DNA from: Blastomonas fulva
Lineage (GTDB): Bacteria > Pseudomonadota > Alphaproteobacteria > Sphingomonadales > Sphingomonadaceae
Length of the DNA stretch: 64,000 bases
Reading direction: 5' to 3'
Assembly: GCF_003431825.1 (NCBI RefSeq)
Contig: NZ_CP020083.1
Location: 1,526,501-1,590,500, forward strand
Position numbers and translations under genes: made by a program. Below are positions 18,193-26,488 of the stretch, one piece after another; the first letter of the stretch is position 1, and each line of letters begins with the position of its first letter. The notes below the pieces were generated by a model. It saw nothing but the letters and a program-made list of their open reading frames with translations. It searched no databases and was not told where the DNA came from.

Positions 18193-18687
18193 CGCTGACA
18201 ACACACCGGCGGAGCAAAATCGCTCGCGCGCCGGGATCATTCGGGGAACTGCTTGGGTGGGCCGGAGCCAAGGGTCCAGATGCCCTTGTCGCGGCCTTGC
18301 CGGTCCCCCCTAGGAGAGGGTCTCTCGGCTCGAATCGGGCCATCCGGTGCGTGCCAGCCAGAAACCGGCGGTGCGCACGGCCAGCTCCCGGTCCGCGAGC
18401 GAGGTCTTGAATGTCAGTTCCTGTGGCAGTCCGACCCTGATACGCAAAACTTGCTCCCTCCCCAACGTCCGCAATGACAGACGGGACTATCCGCCATGTC
18501 TTTCTTCGCTTTCACCGTGTGCCGACCAACCCCTGGCCGACCCGGTGCCCCCTCGCCTGCGCCGGGACAAAACCACCCCGGACGCAAAGCCGATGGCATT
18601 GCGATACCCTAGTGATTCATCCGTTGGTGCAGTGGAGAACGGGCGCGAGCGCTCGCTCTCTGGAGTGTGATGTAGCGATGAAAAAAC

Positions 18688-18777
18688 GAGTCGAGCAAGA
18701 GCGGCCGGGTAAAAAAAATGAAATAAAGGCGCTTGACTCAGTTAACGTCTGGATATTGCTCGATTCACTATATTAAC
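18688..18777 (-). promoter_or_regulatory. Candidate cell-cycle-controlled dnaA promoter region with GANTC cluster
   Basis: GAGTC at 18688-18692, GACTC at 18735-18739 and GATTC at 18762-18766, i.e. three CcrM methylation sites in 79 bp, with TTAAC at 18742-18746 and 18773-18777, in the only AT-rich block upstream of dnaA. In Caulobacter the dnaA promoter is activated by full GANTC methylation (established knowledge). The promoter role here is inferred. Confidence 0.45.
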
Positions 18778-18936
18778 GTATATATTTCAATTGGTTAGAG
18801 CAAAGTGGGCGTGGGGCGCAATTGCGAATCGCGGGAAATGCGCGGCTTTGCCAAAAGCGCAGGTGACGGTTTTGTGACCGCTCTGTCACACAGCGGCGCC
18901 CATGTTACATACCGTTGCACGCGCGCTGCGCGCACG

Positions 18937-18967
18937 AAAAATCCGCCGACCGAGGCTGGACGGCGGA
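18937..18967 (-). terminator. Rho-independent terminator of rpsT
   Basis: On the minus strand TCCGCCG, a 12-nt loop, CGGCGGA and then TTTTT. It lies 67 bp downstream of the rpsT stop and indicates that dnaA has its own promoter. Confidence 0.75.
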
Positions 18968-19034
18968 CAATCGGAATATCGTGGCGGAATGACCGGCTCC
19001 GGATGCGGCCCAGCCGCTCCGGAGCAGACCGGGA

Positions 19035-19298
19035 TCAGCCGAGCGCTGCGACCCGCTTGGTCAGGCGCGAGAACTTGCGCGATGCGGTGTTCTTGTGCAG
19101 CACGCCCTTGGCAACGCCGCGGGCCAGTTCAGGCTGCGCGCTGGCGAGAGCTGCAGCGGCCGCGTCCTTGTCGCCTGCTTCCAGAGCCGATTCGACCTTC
19201 TTGACGAAGGTACGGATGCGTCCGATGCGGTTGCCGTTGACAATCGCCCGACGGTCGTTCCGGCGGATGCGCTTCTTGGCTTGCGGCGTATTGGCCAT
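19035..19298 (-). CDS. rpsT: 30S ribosomal protein S20
   Basis: An 87-residue S20 protein: [34 protein letters not shown], then a helical rest ending in [14 protein letters not shown]. It binds 16S rRNA early in 30S assembly. Length and composition are normal. Followed by its own terminator and, about 840 bp on, dnaA. Confidence 0.97.
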   Translation of the reverse strand: MANTPQAKKRIRRNDRRAIVNGNRIGRIRTFVKKVESALEAGDKDAAAAALASAQPELARGVAKGVLHKNTASRKFSRLTKRVAALG

Positions 19299-19465
19299 AA
19301 GTTCTCACACGTCTTTCTTACAGGCGATCACAGCATGATCGGTGGATTTTGGGTAAAAGCGTTGGGCCGCGATAAGGCTATGCCCGCGCTTTGAAGCCGC
19401 TGCCGTTAGCGATTATCGGCTGGCGCGTCAACGCCAGAATGCCGCAGGCGTCATGCAAACCCACC

Positions 19466-20278
19466 TTACTTCTGGCAGGACGGGCACCAGAAGGTGGAGC
19501 GTCCCGACTGGACGGTGCGCTTCACGGTGCCGCCGCACGGACAGGCCTCTCCCTCGCGCCCGTAAACCCGCCATTGCTTGGCGAAATAGCCCAATTGGCC
19601 ATCGGGCCGGGCATAATCGCGCAAGGTCGATCCGCCCGCCGCGATGGCATCGACCAGCACCGATTTGATCGCCGTGACCAAAGGCTTGAGCTTGGCAGGA
19701 CCAATTTGCCCGGCAGCGCGCAGCGGAGAGATTCTCGCCATGTTGAGTGCCTCGCAGACATAGATGTTGCCCAGGCCCGCAACGATTCGCTGGTCGAGCA
19801 GCATCGCTTTGATCGGCGAGGCGCGGCCCTTGAGCCGCTCGAGCAGATAAGCGGGGGTGAAATCGTCGCCCAGCGGCTCGGGGCCCATCGCGGCAAAGCT
19901 CGGGAAACTGGCGATCGCGGCTGTCTCGACCAGATCGACCGAGCCGAACCGGCGCGGATCGAACAGCGAGAGCACGTGACCCGAATCGGTGTGCATCACG
20001 AGGTGGTCGTGCGTGCCGATGTCTTCGGGATCGATTCGCCAGCGGCCCGACATGCCGAGGTGAAAGATCATGCTGTCGCCGCGGTCGGTTTCTATCAGCC
20101 CGTATTTGGCGCGGCGGCCCAGGCTGATGATCCGCGCGCCTGTCATCCTTTGGCCCAGATCGACCGGGAAGGCGCGGCGCAGGTCTGCGCGGCGCGCGAC
20201 GACACTCGTCAGGCGCACGTCCTGCAGCACGGCCGCAAGCCCGCGCACGGTGGTTTCGACTTCGGGAAGCTCCGGCAT
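19466..20278 (-). CDS. mutM: Formamidopyrimidine-DNA glycosylase
   Basis: A 270-residue Fpg/MutM that removes 8-oxoguanine and FaPy lesions. The start must be ATG 20278 because the mature catalytic N-terminus is PELPEVET (Pro2, Glu3). Also seen are FHLGMSGRW, the GLGNIYVCEAL helix-two-turn-helix region, and the C-terminal zinc finger ending in GRSTFWCPSCQK. The first cysteine pair reads ACPCGGT, i.e. Cys-x1-Cys instead of the usual Cys-x2-Cys. Divergent from ubiE with 56 bp between starts. Confidence 0.97.
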   Translation of the reverse strand: MPELPEVETTVRGLAAVLQDVRLTSVVARRADLRRAFPVDLGQRMTGARIISLGRRAKYGLIETDRGDSMIFHLGMSGRWRIDPEDIGTHDHLVMHTDSGHVLSLFDPRRFGSVDLVETAAIASFPSFAAMGPEPLGDDFTPAYLLERLKGRASPIKAMLLDQRIVAGLGNIYVCEALNMARISPLRAAGQIGPAKLKPLVTAIKSVLVDAIAAGGSTLRDYARPDGQLGYFAKQWRVYGREGEACPCGGTVKRTVQSGRSTFWCPSCQK

Positions 20279-20334
20279 AAAAAGGCCCGTTATCAGGCTT
20301 TGCGCTTGGCACAAAGATGCTTACATGCAGGGCC

Positions 20335-21066
20335 ATGAGCGAGACAGTGCCCTTTGGCTATCAGGATATCGACCCGGCTGAAAAGGCGGGACGGGTTGGC
20401 GGCATCTTTTCGAGTGTGGCTGCCAAATATGACATCATGAACGATGCGATGTCGGGCGGCATGCATCGCCTCTGGAAGGACCGCTTCGTGCGCCGGGTCA
20501 AGCCGCGCGCAGGCGAGGACATCCTCGATATGGCAGGCGGCACCGGCGACATCGCCTTCCGCATGGTCAAGTCGGGCGCCAATGTCACGGTCGCGGATAT
20601 CAATCAGGACATGCTCGATGTCGGCATCGACCGCGCGGTTGAACGCGGCGAGGACCGGCTTGTCTGGTCGTGCCAGGATGCGGAAAGCCTCAAGTTCCCC
20701 GACCGCAGCTTCAACGCCTACACGATCGCGTTCGGCATCCGCAATGTCACGCATATCGACAAGGCGCTGGCCGAGGCGCACCGCGTGCTGCGCTATGGCG
20801 GCAGGTTCTATTGCCTCGAATTCTCGTCGACCCAATGGCCCGTGTTCGGCGAGGTCTATGACGCCTATTCGCACCATCTGATGCCGCGCCTGGGCCAGAT
20901 GATCGCAGGCGATGCCGACAGCTATCGCTATCTGGCCGAATCGATCCGCCGCTTTCCCAAACCGCCGGTGTTCGAGCAGATGATCAAGGATGCCGGGTTC
21001 ACCGCCACCAAGGTCGAGCTCATCCTGGGCGGCGCGGTCGCGATCCATAGCGGGTGGAAGGCGTGA
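20335..21066 (+). CDS. ubiE: Ubiquinone/menaquinone methyltransferase UbiE
   Basis: A 243-residue SAM-dependent C-methyltransferase of ubiquinone synthesis (2-polyprenyl-6-methoxy-benzoquinol methylase). Family signatures are VGGIFSSVAAKYDIMNDAMSGGMHRLWK, DMAGGTGDIAF (motif I), DRSFNAYTIAFGIRNVTHIDKAL and YCLEFS. The ATG at 20335 fits family length. ubiB follows after 31 bp, forming a ubiquinone operon. Confidence 0.97.
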   Translation: MSETVPFGYQDIDPAEKAGRVGGIFSSVAAKYDIMNDAMSGGMHRLWKDRFVRRVKPRAGEDILDMAGGTGDIAFRMVKSGANVTVADINQDMLDVGIDRAVERGEDRLVWSCQDAESLKFPDRSFNAYTIAFGIRNVTHIDKALAEAHRVLRYGGRFYCLEFSSTQWPVFGEVYDAYSHHLMPRLGQMIAGDADSYRYLAESIRRFPKPPVFEQMIKDAGFTATKVELILGGAVAIHSGWKA

Positions 21067-21097
21067 TTCGGCGTCGCCGGGGGTTCGGCATCCGCGC

Positions 21098-22660
21098 ATG
21101 ACCGCTCCGCGTACGCATATCTTCCGGCTCCTCAAATGGGGCCGTATCCTTGCGCGTCATGGCGCGCTCAAGGGGCTGGAGGCCGCACCGCAGACCCCGC
21201 CCGAGGTCCGCCGCCTGTTCCGCATCGCGCGGCTGGGGGCGAGCGTGCCCAAGACCCCCGATTATGCTGGTGCCTTCCGCGCGATCGGTCCTGCGGCGAT
21301 CAAGCTGGGCCAGACGCTCGCCACCCGCCCCGATCTGGTGGGCGAAGAGGCCGCGATCAATCTGCTCAGCCTGCAGGACAGCCTGCCGCCGGTGCCGTTT
21401 GCGGAAATCCGCGCCGAGATCGAGCTGGGGCTGGGCGGCCCGCTCGAGCGCTTCTTTGCCCATGTCGATCCGGTGCCCGTCGGCGCCGCCTCGATCGCGC
21501 AGGTGCATCGCGGCACCACCATCGAAGGCCGCGATGTCGCGATCAAGGTGCTGCGCCCCGGCGTGCGCAAGAACTTCGCGCGCGATATCGAGACGTACGA
21601 ATGGGCTGCCGCACATCTGGAAGCTCTGGGCGGGGAGGCGACCCGGCTGCGGCCGCAGCTCACCATCGCCAACTTCAAGCGCTGGACGATGCGCGAACTC
21701 GATCTGCGCCGCGAGGCGGCGAGCGCATCGGAACTCGCCAGCGCGATGGACGGCCACCCGGGCTACCGCGTGCCCGAGATCGACTGGGACCGCACCTGCG
21801 GCACCGTGATGACGCTCGAATGGATCGACGGCATCAAGATTTCGAACCGCGAGGCGCTGATCGCTGCCGGGCATGACCTGCCCGATCTCGCGCGGCGGCT
21901 GGTTCTCGCCTTCCTGCGCCAGGCGATCGCGGGCGGCTTCTTCCATGCCGACATGCACCAGGGCAACCTGTTCGTCGCGCCCGATTCGACCATCGTCGCG
22001 ATCGATTTCGGCATCATGGGGCGGATCAACCGGCAGGCGCGGTTCTGGCTGGCGGAGATCCTCTATGGCCTGACCACGGGCAACTACAAGCGCGTCGCCG
22101 AGATCCATTTCGAAGCGCAGTATGTGCCGAGCTATCACAATGTCGACGAGTTCGCGACCGCGCTGCGCGCGGTGGGCGAGCCGATGCGCGGCAAGCCGGT
22201 GAGCGAGCTGTCAGTCGGGCAGATGCTCGACGGGCTGTTTGCGATCACCCGCGATTTCGACATGAAGACCCAGCCGCACCTGCTGCTGCTGCAAAAGACG
22301 ATGGTGATGGTCGAAGGCGTCGCGACCCAGCTCGACCCCAATATCAACATGTGGGATGTCGCAGCGCCTTATGTGCGCGACTGGATCCGCGGCGAACTGG
22401 GGCCCGAGACGTTGCTCGCCGACCGGATCAACACCGATGTCGCGACATTGTTGCGGCTGCCCGATCTGGTGCGGCGTCTGGAAGAACAGGTCCCCAAAAA
22501 GGGCGGCGCCCCCGAACCGCCCCCGATCCCTCACATCCCGCTGATCTGGGACAGGAAGGTGCGCGTTGCGGGTACCGGCGGGGGCTTCTGGAGCCATCTG
22601 GCGGCGTTGATCATCGGCGCTGGCGCCGGGGCGGCTGCGCTGTTTGCGTGGGTGCATTGA
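21098..22660 (+). CDS. ubiB: UbiB-family atypical kinase for ubiquinone synthesis
   Basis: A 520-residue ABC1/UbiB protein. It carries the KxGQ motif (AIKLGQTLATRPDL), the ExD-like region, the Ala-rich loop VGAASIAQVHRG, VAIKVLRPG with the VAIK lysine, FHADMHQGNLF and VAIDFGIMG (DFG). Two C-terminal hydrophobic segments (SHLAALIIGAGAGAAALFAW) anchor it in the membrane. It supports ubiquinone synthesis, probably through ATPase action on lipid intermediates; the older name 2-polyprenylphenol 6-hydroxylase is not accurate. Second gene after ubiE. Confidence 0.96.
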   Translation: MTAPRTHIFRLLKWGRILARHGALKGLEAAPQTPPEVRRLFRIARLGASVPKTPDYAGAFRAIGPAAIKLGQTLATRPDLVGEEAAINLLSLQDSLPPVPFAEIRAEIELGLGGPLERFFAHVDPVPVGAASIAQVHRGTTIEGRDVAIKVLRPGVRKNFARDIETYEWAAAHLEALGGEATRLRPQLTIANFKRWTMRELDLRREAASASELASAMDGHPGYRVPEIDWDRTCGTVMTLEWIDGIKISNREALIAAGHDLPDLARRLVLAFLRQAIAGGFFHADMHQGNLFVAPDSTIVAIDFGIMGRINRQARFWLAEILYGLTTGNYKRVAEIHFEAQYVPSYHNVDEFATALRAVGEPMRGKPVSELSVGQMLDGLFAITRDFDMKTQPHLLLLQKTMVMVEGVATQLDPNINMWDVAAPYVRDWIRGELGPETLLADRINTDVATLLRLPDLVRRLEEQVPKKGGAPEPPPIPHIPLIWDRKVRVAGTGGGFWSHLAALIIGAGAGAAALFAWVH

Positions 22661-23070
22661 GGTGAGCTCTCTCCCCTTGAGGGGAGAGACGCGAGACTTG
22701 GCAGCTTGCTGCCTTAGTCGCAGCTGGGAGGGGCCTAGCCACCCCGAGCGTAGGCGCCTGCCCCCCTCCCAACCCTCCCCCCTGGAGGGGAGAGGGCTTT
22801 TGCGGCCCGCGCTCCAAGCTCCCGCCAGCGACCAACGCCACCCCAACCGGTCCCCTGCGAAGGCAGGGGCCCATCTCCCGACCGCCGCGTCGGGTGCAAG
22901 GGCAGGAGATGGATGCCTGCCTTCGCAGGCAAACTGGAGTAGGAAGAACCAATTTGCTCACCCCCGCTCATCCTGAGCCGTGGGCGCAGCCCGCGAAGTC
23001 GAAGGACCCGCGCCCACGCTGGCCGAATAGCGGGGCCTTCGACAAGCTCAGGCTGAGCGGAGGGGGTGGC
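22661..23070. repeat. Stack of three different dispersed repeats downstream of ubiB
   Basis: Three unrelated intergenic elements follow each other. First, CTCTCCCCTTGAGGGGAGAG (22672-22691) and a partner CCTCCCCCCTGGAGGGGAGAGGG near 22775-22797. Second, GTCCCCTGCGAAGGCAGGGGC at 22853 with an inverted copy GCCTGCCTTCGCAGGC near 22916, the same family as at 11080-11184. Third, CTCATCCTGAGC near 22969 and TTCGACAAGCTCAGGCTGAG near 23039, a long-armed element. No gene is seen in the 496 bp between ubiB and the next gene. Confidence 0.75.
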
Positions 23071-23156
23071 AGCTTTGGAGGGGGCGCAGAAAAACCTGCC
23101 ATTCCGCTATCGACCCCATTGCGGACATTTCAGTTTAGCCGTGCTAGCAAGCGCTG

Positions 23157-23624
23157 ATGAGCGAGAACCAAGAATTGAGGCAAAATTGGCGAAGGAATTG
23201 GCTTTGCAGCATTCAGGAGTTTTCGGACCTGAAGACTCAGCGCCGCTTGTGGCTCGACCCCAACGCATCGAACCCCCACTATACTTTCGTTGAATATATG
23301 TGCTGCTACTTCGACGGCCTAGCGGTCTTCGACGATCCGAGTGCCCTTGGCGAACACTACACTGTTGCGAGGGAGCAAGGTCTCGTCAACGCCGATGAAG
23401 CCGCCGCAATAGAGCCGTTCCATGCGATACTTGCTGCGTATGATGCCCCCGGAAAAGACGATTACGACCACCAAGCGATCTTAGCGGATCCTAAGTGGAT
23501 GGAAGTTGTGGCTGCAGCAAAGTCGGCTCAAGCTGCGTTGTTACCTTTAATCTGCGATGCGGAAGAGCGTCGCGAATTGATGGAGAAAAGCATCTACGCA
23601 GTGGAGGCTGGAGCGAAAGACTAA
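23157..23624 (+). CDS. Hypothetical protein (155 aa)
   Basis: A 155-residue soluble, acidic protein with many Trp and Tyr and the patterns VEYMCCYFDGLAVFDD, DPKWMEVVAAAK and CDAEERRELMEKS. I do not recognise a family. The length and type resemble small immunity or accessory proteins, but this is speculation. Its codon use is less GC-biased than its neighbours and it directly follows a repeat stack, which suggests acquisition. The ATG at 23157 has only a weak ribosome binding site. Confidence 0.65.
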   Translation: MSENQELRQNWRRNWLCSIQEFSDLKTQRRLWLDPNASNPHYTFVEYMCCYFDGLAVFDDPSALGEHYTVAREQGLVNADEAAAIEPFHAILAAYDAPGKDDYDHQAILADPKWMEVVAAAKSAQAALLPLICDAEERRELMEKSIYAVEAGAKD

Positions 23625-23701
23625 GCGGCAGCTTTCCACCCAATATCCGCCATCCGTGCGTTCTGGCCCGTTGCCTGGAACCGGCCAACCAACCCTCAGC
23701 G

Positions 23702-24013
23702 CTACCCCTTCACCCCCAGAACCGCATCCAGTAACCCCGGAAACCTTTTGTCCACCTCGTCGCGGCGCAGCGTGTTCATGTGCTGCACCCCGGCAATGCG
23801 CGTGTGCACCAGCCCCGCTGCGCGCAGGACGCGGAAGTGGTGGGACATGCTCGATTTGGGGCGGCCGCCGTCGAGCGCGGCGCAGCTGGCTTCGACCTCG
23901 CGGTCGAGCTGGCGGACGATGTCGAGCCGCACGGGATCGCTCAGCGCGTGGAGCGCGTGCTCGATGGTGACGGTCGAAAGGTCGGGATGCTGATAGGTTC
24001 GCATGGCACTCAT
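23702..24013 (-). CDS. ArsR family transcriptional regulator
   Basis: A 103-residue winged-helix regulator: ALHALSDPVRLDIVRQLDRE, then the recognition helix KSSMSHHFRVLRAAGLV and the wing GVQHMNTLRRDEVDKRFPGLL. It resembles ArsR-type repressors that lack the metal-binding ELCVCDL; the only Cys is in ASCAAL. Divergently transcribed from the flavin oxidoreductase with 71 bp between starts, so it likely controls that gene. An alternative start is ATG 24004. Confidence 0.92.
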   Translation of the reverse strand: MSAMRTYQHPDLSTVTIEHALHALSDPVRLDIVRQLDREVEASCAALDGGRPKSSMSHHFRVLRAAGLVHTRIAGVQHMNTLRRDEVDKRFPGLLDAVLGVKG

Positions 24014-24037
24014 ATAGCATGGCGGTCTTGTAAATCC

Positions 24038-24052
24038 TATAGTTCGATTATA
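24038..24052. promoter_or_regulatory. Imperfect 15-bp palindrome in the ArsR/oxidoreductase intergenic region
   Basis: TATAGTTCGATTATA has TATA-N-T and A-N-TATA arms and lies midway in the AT-rich 71-bp divergent spacer. It is the best operator candidate for the ArsR regulator. Confidence 0.4.
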
Positions 24053-24084
24053 TACGTACTATCATAACAACCACAGGACTCCCC

Positions 24085-25200
24085 ATGACTGATAACACTC
24101 CCGCCAAAACCCCCGCGCTGTTCGAGCCGTACACGCTCAAGTCCGTCACGCTGCGCAACCGCATCGCGGTCTCGCCGATGTGCCAGTATTCCGCCGAAGA
24201 TGGCGTGCCCAAGGACTGGCACCGCTCGCACCTCGTCTCGCTGGCGCGCGGCGGTGCGGGGCTGGTGGTCGCCGAGGCCTCGGGCGTGTCGCCCGAAGGC
24301 CGGATTACGCCTGGCTGCACCGGGCTGTGGAACGACGAGCAGCGCGATGCGTTCGCGCCGATCGTTGCCGAGATCAAGGCGGCAGGGGCGGTCCCCGGCA
24401 TCCAGATCGCGCATGCCGGGCGCAAGGCCAGCGCCAACAAGCCTTGGGAAGGCGACGATCACATTGCCGAGGGCGATCCGCGCGGCTGGGAAACCGTCTC
24501 GCCCTCGCCGATCGCGTTCGGTGGTGGCCTGACCAAGGTGCCGCGCGAAATGACGTTGGCCGATATCGAGAAGGTTAAGGCCGACTATGTCGCCGCCGCA
24601 ATCCGCGCGCGCGAGGCCGGGTTCGAATGGCTGATGCTGCATTTTGCACACGGCTATCTGGCGCAGAGCTTCTTCTCCAAGCACTCCAACCAGCGCACCG
24701 ACGAATATGGCGGCAGCTTCGAAAACCGCTCGCGCTTCCTGCTCGAAACACTCGAGGCCGTCCGCGCCGTATGGCCCGACGAGTTTCCGCTGTCGGCGCG
24801 TTTCGGGGTGATCGAGTTCGACGGCAATGACGAGGAAACGCTTGGTGAGTCGATCGAACTGATCAAGCTGATGAAGGATCGCGGGCTCGATTTCATCGAT
24901 GTCAGCATCGTGTTCTCGACGCCGACCGCGCAGATCCCCTGGGGTCCGGCGTTCATGGCGCCGATCGCCGAGCGCGTGCGCAGCGAGACCGGGCTTCCGG
25001 CCGCGACCAGCTGGTATATCGGCACCTCGGAAAACGCCAACCGCATGGTCGAGACCGGCCAGGTCGATCTGGTGATGATGGGCCGGCCGATGCTCGAGAA
25101 CCCGCACTGGCCGTATCAGGCGGCGAAGGAGCTGGGCAAGGACAGGCCGAGCTGGACGCTGCCCGCGCCTTACGCGCACTGGCTCGAGCGTTATCGCTGA
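24085..25200 (+). CDS. NADH:flavin oxidoreductase, old yellow enzyme family (YqjM-like)
   Basis: A 371-residue FMN-dependent ene-reductase. Conserved features are LRNRIAVSPMCQYSAEDG (the Cys typical of the YqjM class), GLVVAEASGVSPEGRITPGC, QIAHAGRKAS with the substrate-binding His, FEWLMLHFAHGYLAQSFFS with NxRTDEYGGSFENR-RF, and the C-terminal phosphate site VMMGRPML. The second active-site residue, normally His in HxxH/N (HAAHGYL), reads HFAHGYL and is kept. It reduces activated alkenes, for instance electrophilic xenobiotics. Controlled probably by the divergent ArsR protein. Confidence 0.95.
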   Translation: MTDNTPAKTPALFEPYTLKSVTLRNRIAVSPMCQYSAEDGVPKDWHRSHLVSLARGGAGLVVAEASGVSPEGRITPGCTGLWNDEQRDAFAPIVAEIKAAGAVPGIQIAHAGRKASANKPWEGDDHIAEGDPRGWETVSPSPIAFGGGLTKVPREMTLADIEKVKADYVAAAIRAREAGFEWLMLHFAHGYLAQSFFSKHSNQRTDEYGGSFENRSRFLLETLEAVRAVWPDEFPLSARFGVIEFDGNDEETLGESIELIKLMKDRGLDFIDVSIVFSTPTAQIPWGPAFMAPIAERVRSETGLPAATSWYIGTSENANRMVETGQVDLVMMGRPMLENPHWPYQAAKELGKDRPSWTLPAPYAHWLERYR

Positions 25201-25227
25201 GCCAGTGCACGCGCTGACGACAAAAAG

Positions 25228-25253
25228 GAAGGCGGGGATCGCTCCCCGCCTTC
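25228..25253. terminator. Bidirectional hairpin between convergent genes
   Basis: GAAGGCGGGGA, loop TCGC, TCCCCGCCTTC, an 11-bp perfect stem 27 bp after the oxidoreductase stop, preceded by CAAAAAG (a T-run for the minus strand) and followed by TGTCGTTT. Confidence 0.75.
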
Positions 25254-25291
25254 TGTCGTTTCAAATCATCCCAATTCGGGGATTTGTACGG

Positions 25292-26323
25292 TCAGGCCGC
25301 GCTCTGCATCGGATAGCTGTTGCGCAGCAGGAAAAAAGCGCGACGCTTGCGGTTGGCCCGCGTCTTGAACGGATTGTCGCGGCTGGGCGGCTGCGCAATC
25401 ATGTCCTCGAGGCGGCGCTCATCGACCGTCAGGTCACCGCGCGGTGCGATCGGTGCCCGGGTGGGCGTCGAGCGCGTTGCCGCCAGCGGGGCCACTGCAG
25501 GCGTCTGCAACAGCGGCTGGTCGAGCCGAGTCTGTGCGGGTGCCGGAACCGGCGTCGTTACGGTGGTGGCCCGCGGCCGGTCGTGCGGACCAGCCAGGCG
25601 ACGCTCGGTGCCATGATCGGCATCGGCCAGCCGCGCATCTGCCATCATGGACGCGCTCTTGCGGGTCCGGGTCCGGCGCAGGGCGATCGCACCGCCGCCA
25701 ATTCCCAGCAAGGCGAGCAGACCGGCCATCCAGCCCCATACGTCGCCGCTGCCGGATTCGGTGGCGCTGACTGCGCCATCCTGCTGGGCAGGGGTTTCGA
25801 AGGCCGGTGCAGCCGGGGCGACCGGCGCCAGAGCAGCAGCCTCTTCAGGCGGAGCGGCGAGCGGATCGGCAGCTGTGTTCGCCTCCGGCGCAGCAGCGAC
25901 CGGCGCAGGTGCAGCTTCGCGGGCTGTGGGACGCTCGGCCGGAGCGGCCCTGCGGGTCGGTGCGGGCCGTTCGGCAGCCTCTGCCGGCGGGGTGGTTGCG
26001 GTCGACGGAACGTCGCTCACCACCGGCGGCGCCATCGGGATGGCCATCGGGACAGGGTTGCCCGGGAGCGAGGCTGCAGGCGGGATCGCCGAGACAGGCG
26101 GCGTGGCCGGTGCCGAAGGCTGCGCCGTCGGCATCTGGACCTGCGGCGTCTGCGAAGCCGTGGTCGGCGTACCGGCCGGGCTGGCAGGCTGCACGGCTTC
26201 GGGCATCGGCATCACCGGCGCGATGGCCGGAGCTTCCTGCGCCAGAAGCGGGGTTGCGGTCAGGGCAAGAACGGCGGCAATCGCGGCCCTTGCCGGGCGA
26301 ATGGGGTGCGATGTGTGTGTCAT
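25292..26323 (-). CDS. Pro/Ala-rich single-pass membrane protein of unknown function
   Basis: A 343-residue protein. It has a signal peptide (ARAAIAAVLALTATPLLAQE, cleavage after LLA), a roughly 165-residue low-complexity region dominated by Pro, Ala and Thr, a transmembrane segment (WGWMAGLLALLGIGGGAIAL) followed by RRTRTRK, and a basic C-terminal part ending NPFKTRANRKRRAFFLLRNS. The topology implies a long periplasmic stalk and a short cytoplasmic tail. The GWMAGLLALLG-G-RRR pattern is often mislabelled as an LPXTG anchor; no sortase motif is present. Similar proteins are frequent in sphingomonads without known role. Confidence 0.8.
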   Translation of the reverse strand: MTHTSHPIRPARAAIAAVLALTATPLLAQEAPAIAPVMPMPEAVQPASPAGTPTTASQTPQVQMPTAQPSAPATPPVSAIPPAASLPGNPVPMAIPMAPPVVSDVPSTATTPPAEAAERPAPTRRAAPAERPTAREAAPAPVAAAPEANTAADPLAAPPEEAAALAPVAPAAPAFETPAQQDGAVSATESGSGDVWGWMAGLLALLGIGGGAIALRRTRTRKSASMMADARLADADHGTERRLAGPHDRPRATTVTTPVPAPAQTRLDQPLLQTPAVAPLAATRSTPTRAPIAPRGDLTVDERRLEDMIAQPPSRDNPFKTRANRKRRAFFLLRNSYPMQSAA

Positions 26324-26488
26324 GGTATCACAGCAAACGCTCGAGGCGCGCAAAACCGTTCACGCCGCTGCGCGCAAACTCTGTCAGGCTGACGCTGCAG
26401 GGCGGCCAGTTGATGAACTAGGTATGGTTTGCATACCTAAAAGCTGCGATTGACCCTGCAGTTTGGACGGCAGCGGGGACCGTGTTTG

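Larger units (their letters stand above)
18193..19034. other. 842-bp non-coding region between rpsT and dnaA (dnaA leader)
   Basis: No convincing gene. It contains the rpsT terminator (18937-18967) and an AT-rich stretch (about 18700-18800) with three GANTC sites and two TTAAC half-sites, read as the dnaA promoter region. I searched by eye for TTATCCACA-like DnaA boxes and found none, so I do not call it an origin. The part 18241-18660 looks featureless. Confidence 0.6.

Noticed and set aside
18193..19034. Chromosomal origin beside dnaA
   Set aside because: The region is AT-rich in part but no cluster of TTATCCACA-like boxes was found; alphaproteobacterial origins often lie away from dnaA.
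22661..23070. CRISPR array
   Set aside because: The repeats are palindromic, of three unrelated families, and not regularly spaced by unique spacers.
25292..26323. LPXTG surface anchor protein
   Set aside because: No LPXTG motif and a Gram-negative context; the TM segment with basic tail is a plain membrane anchor.
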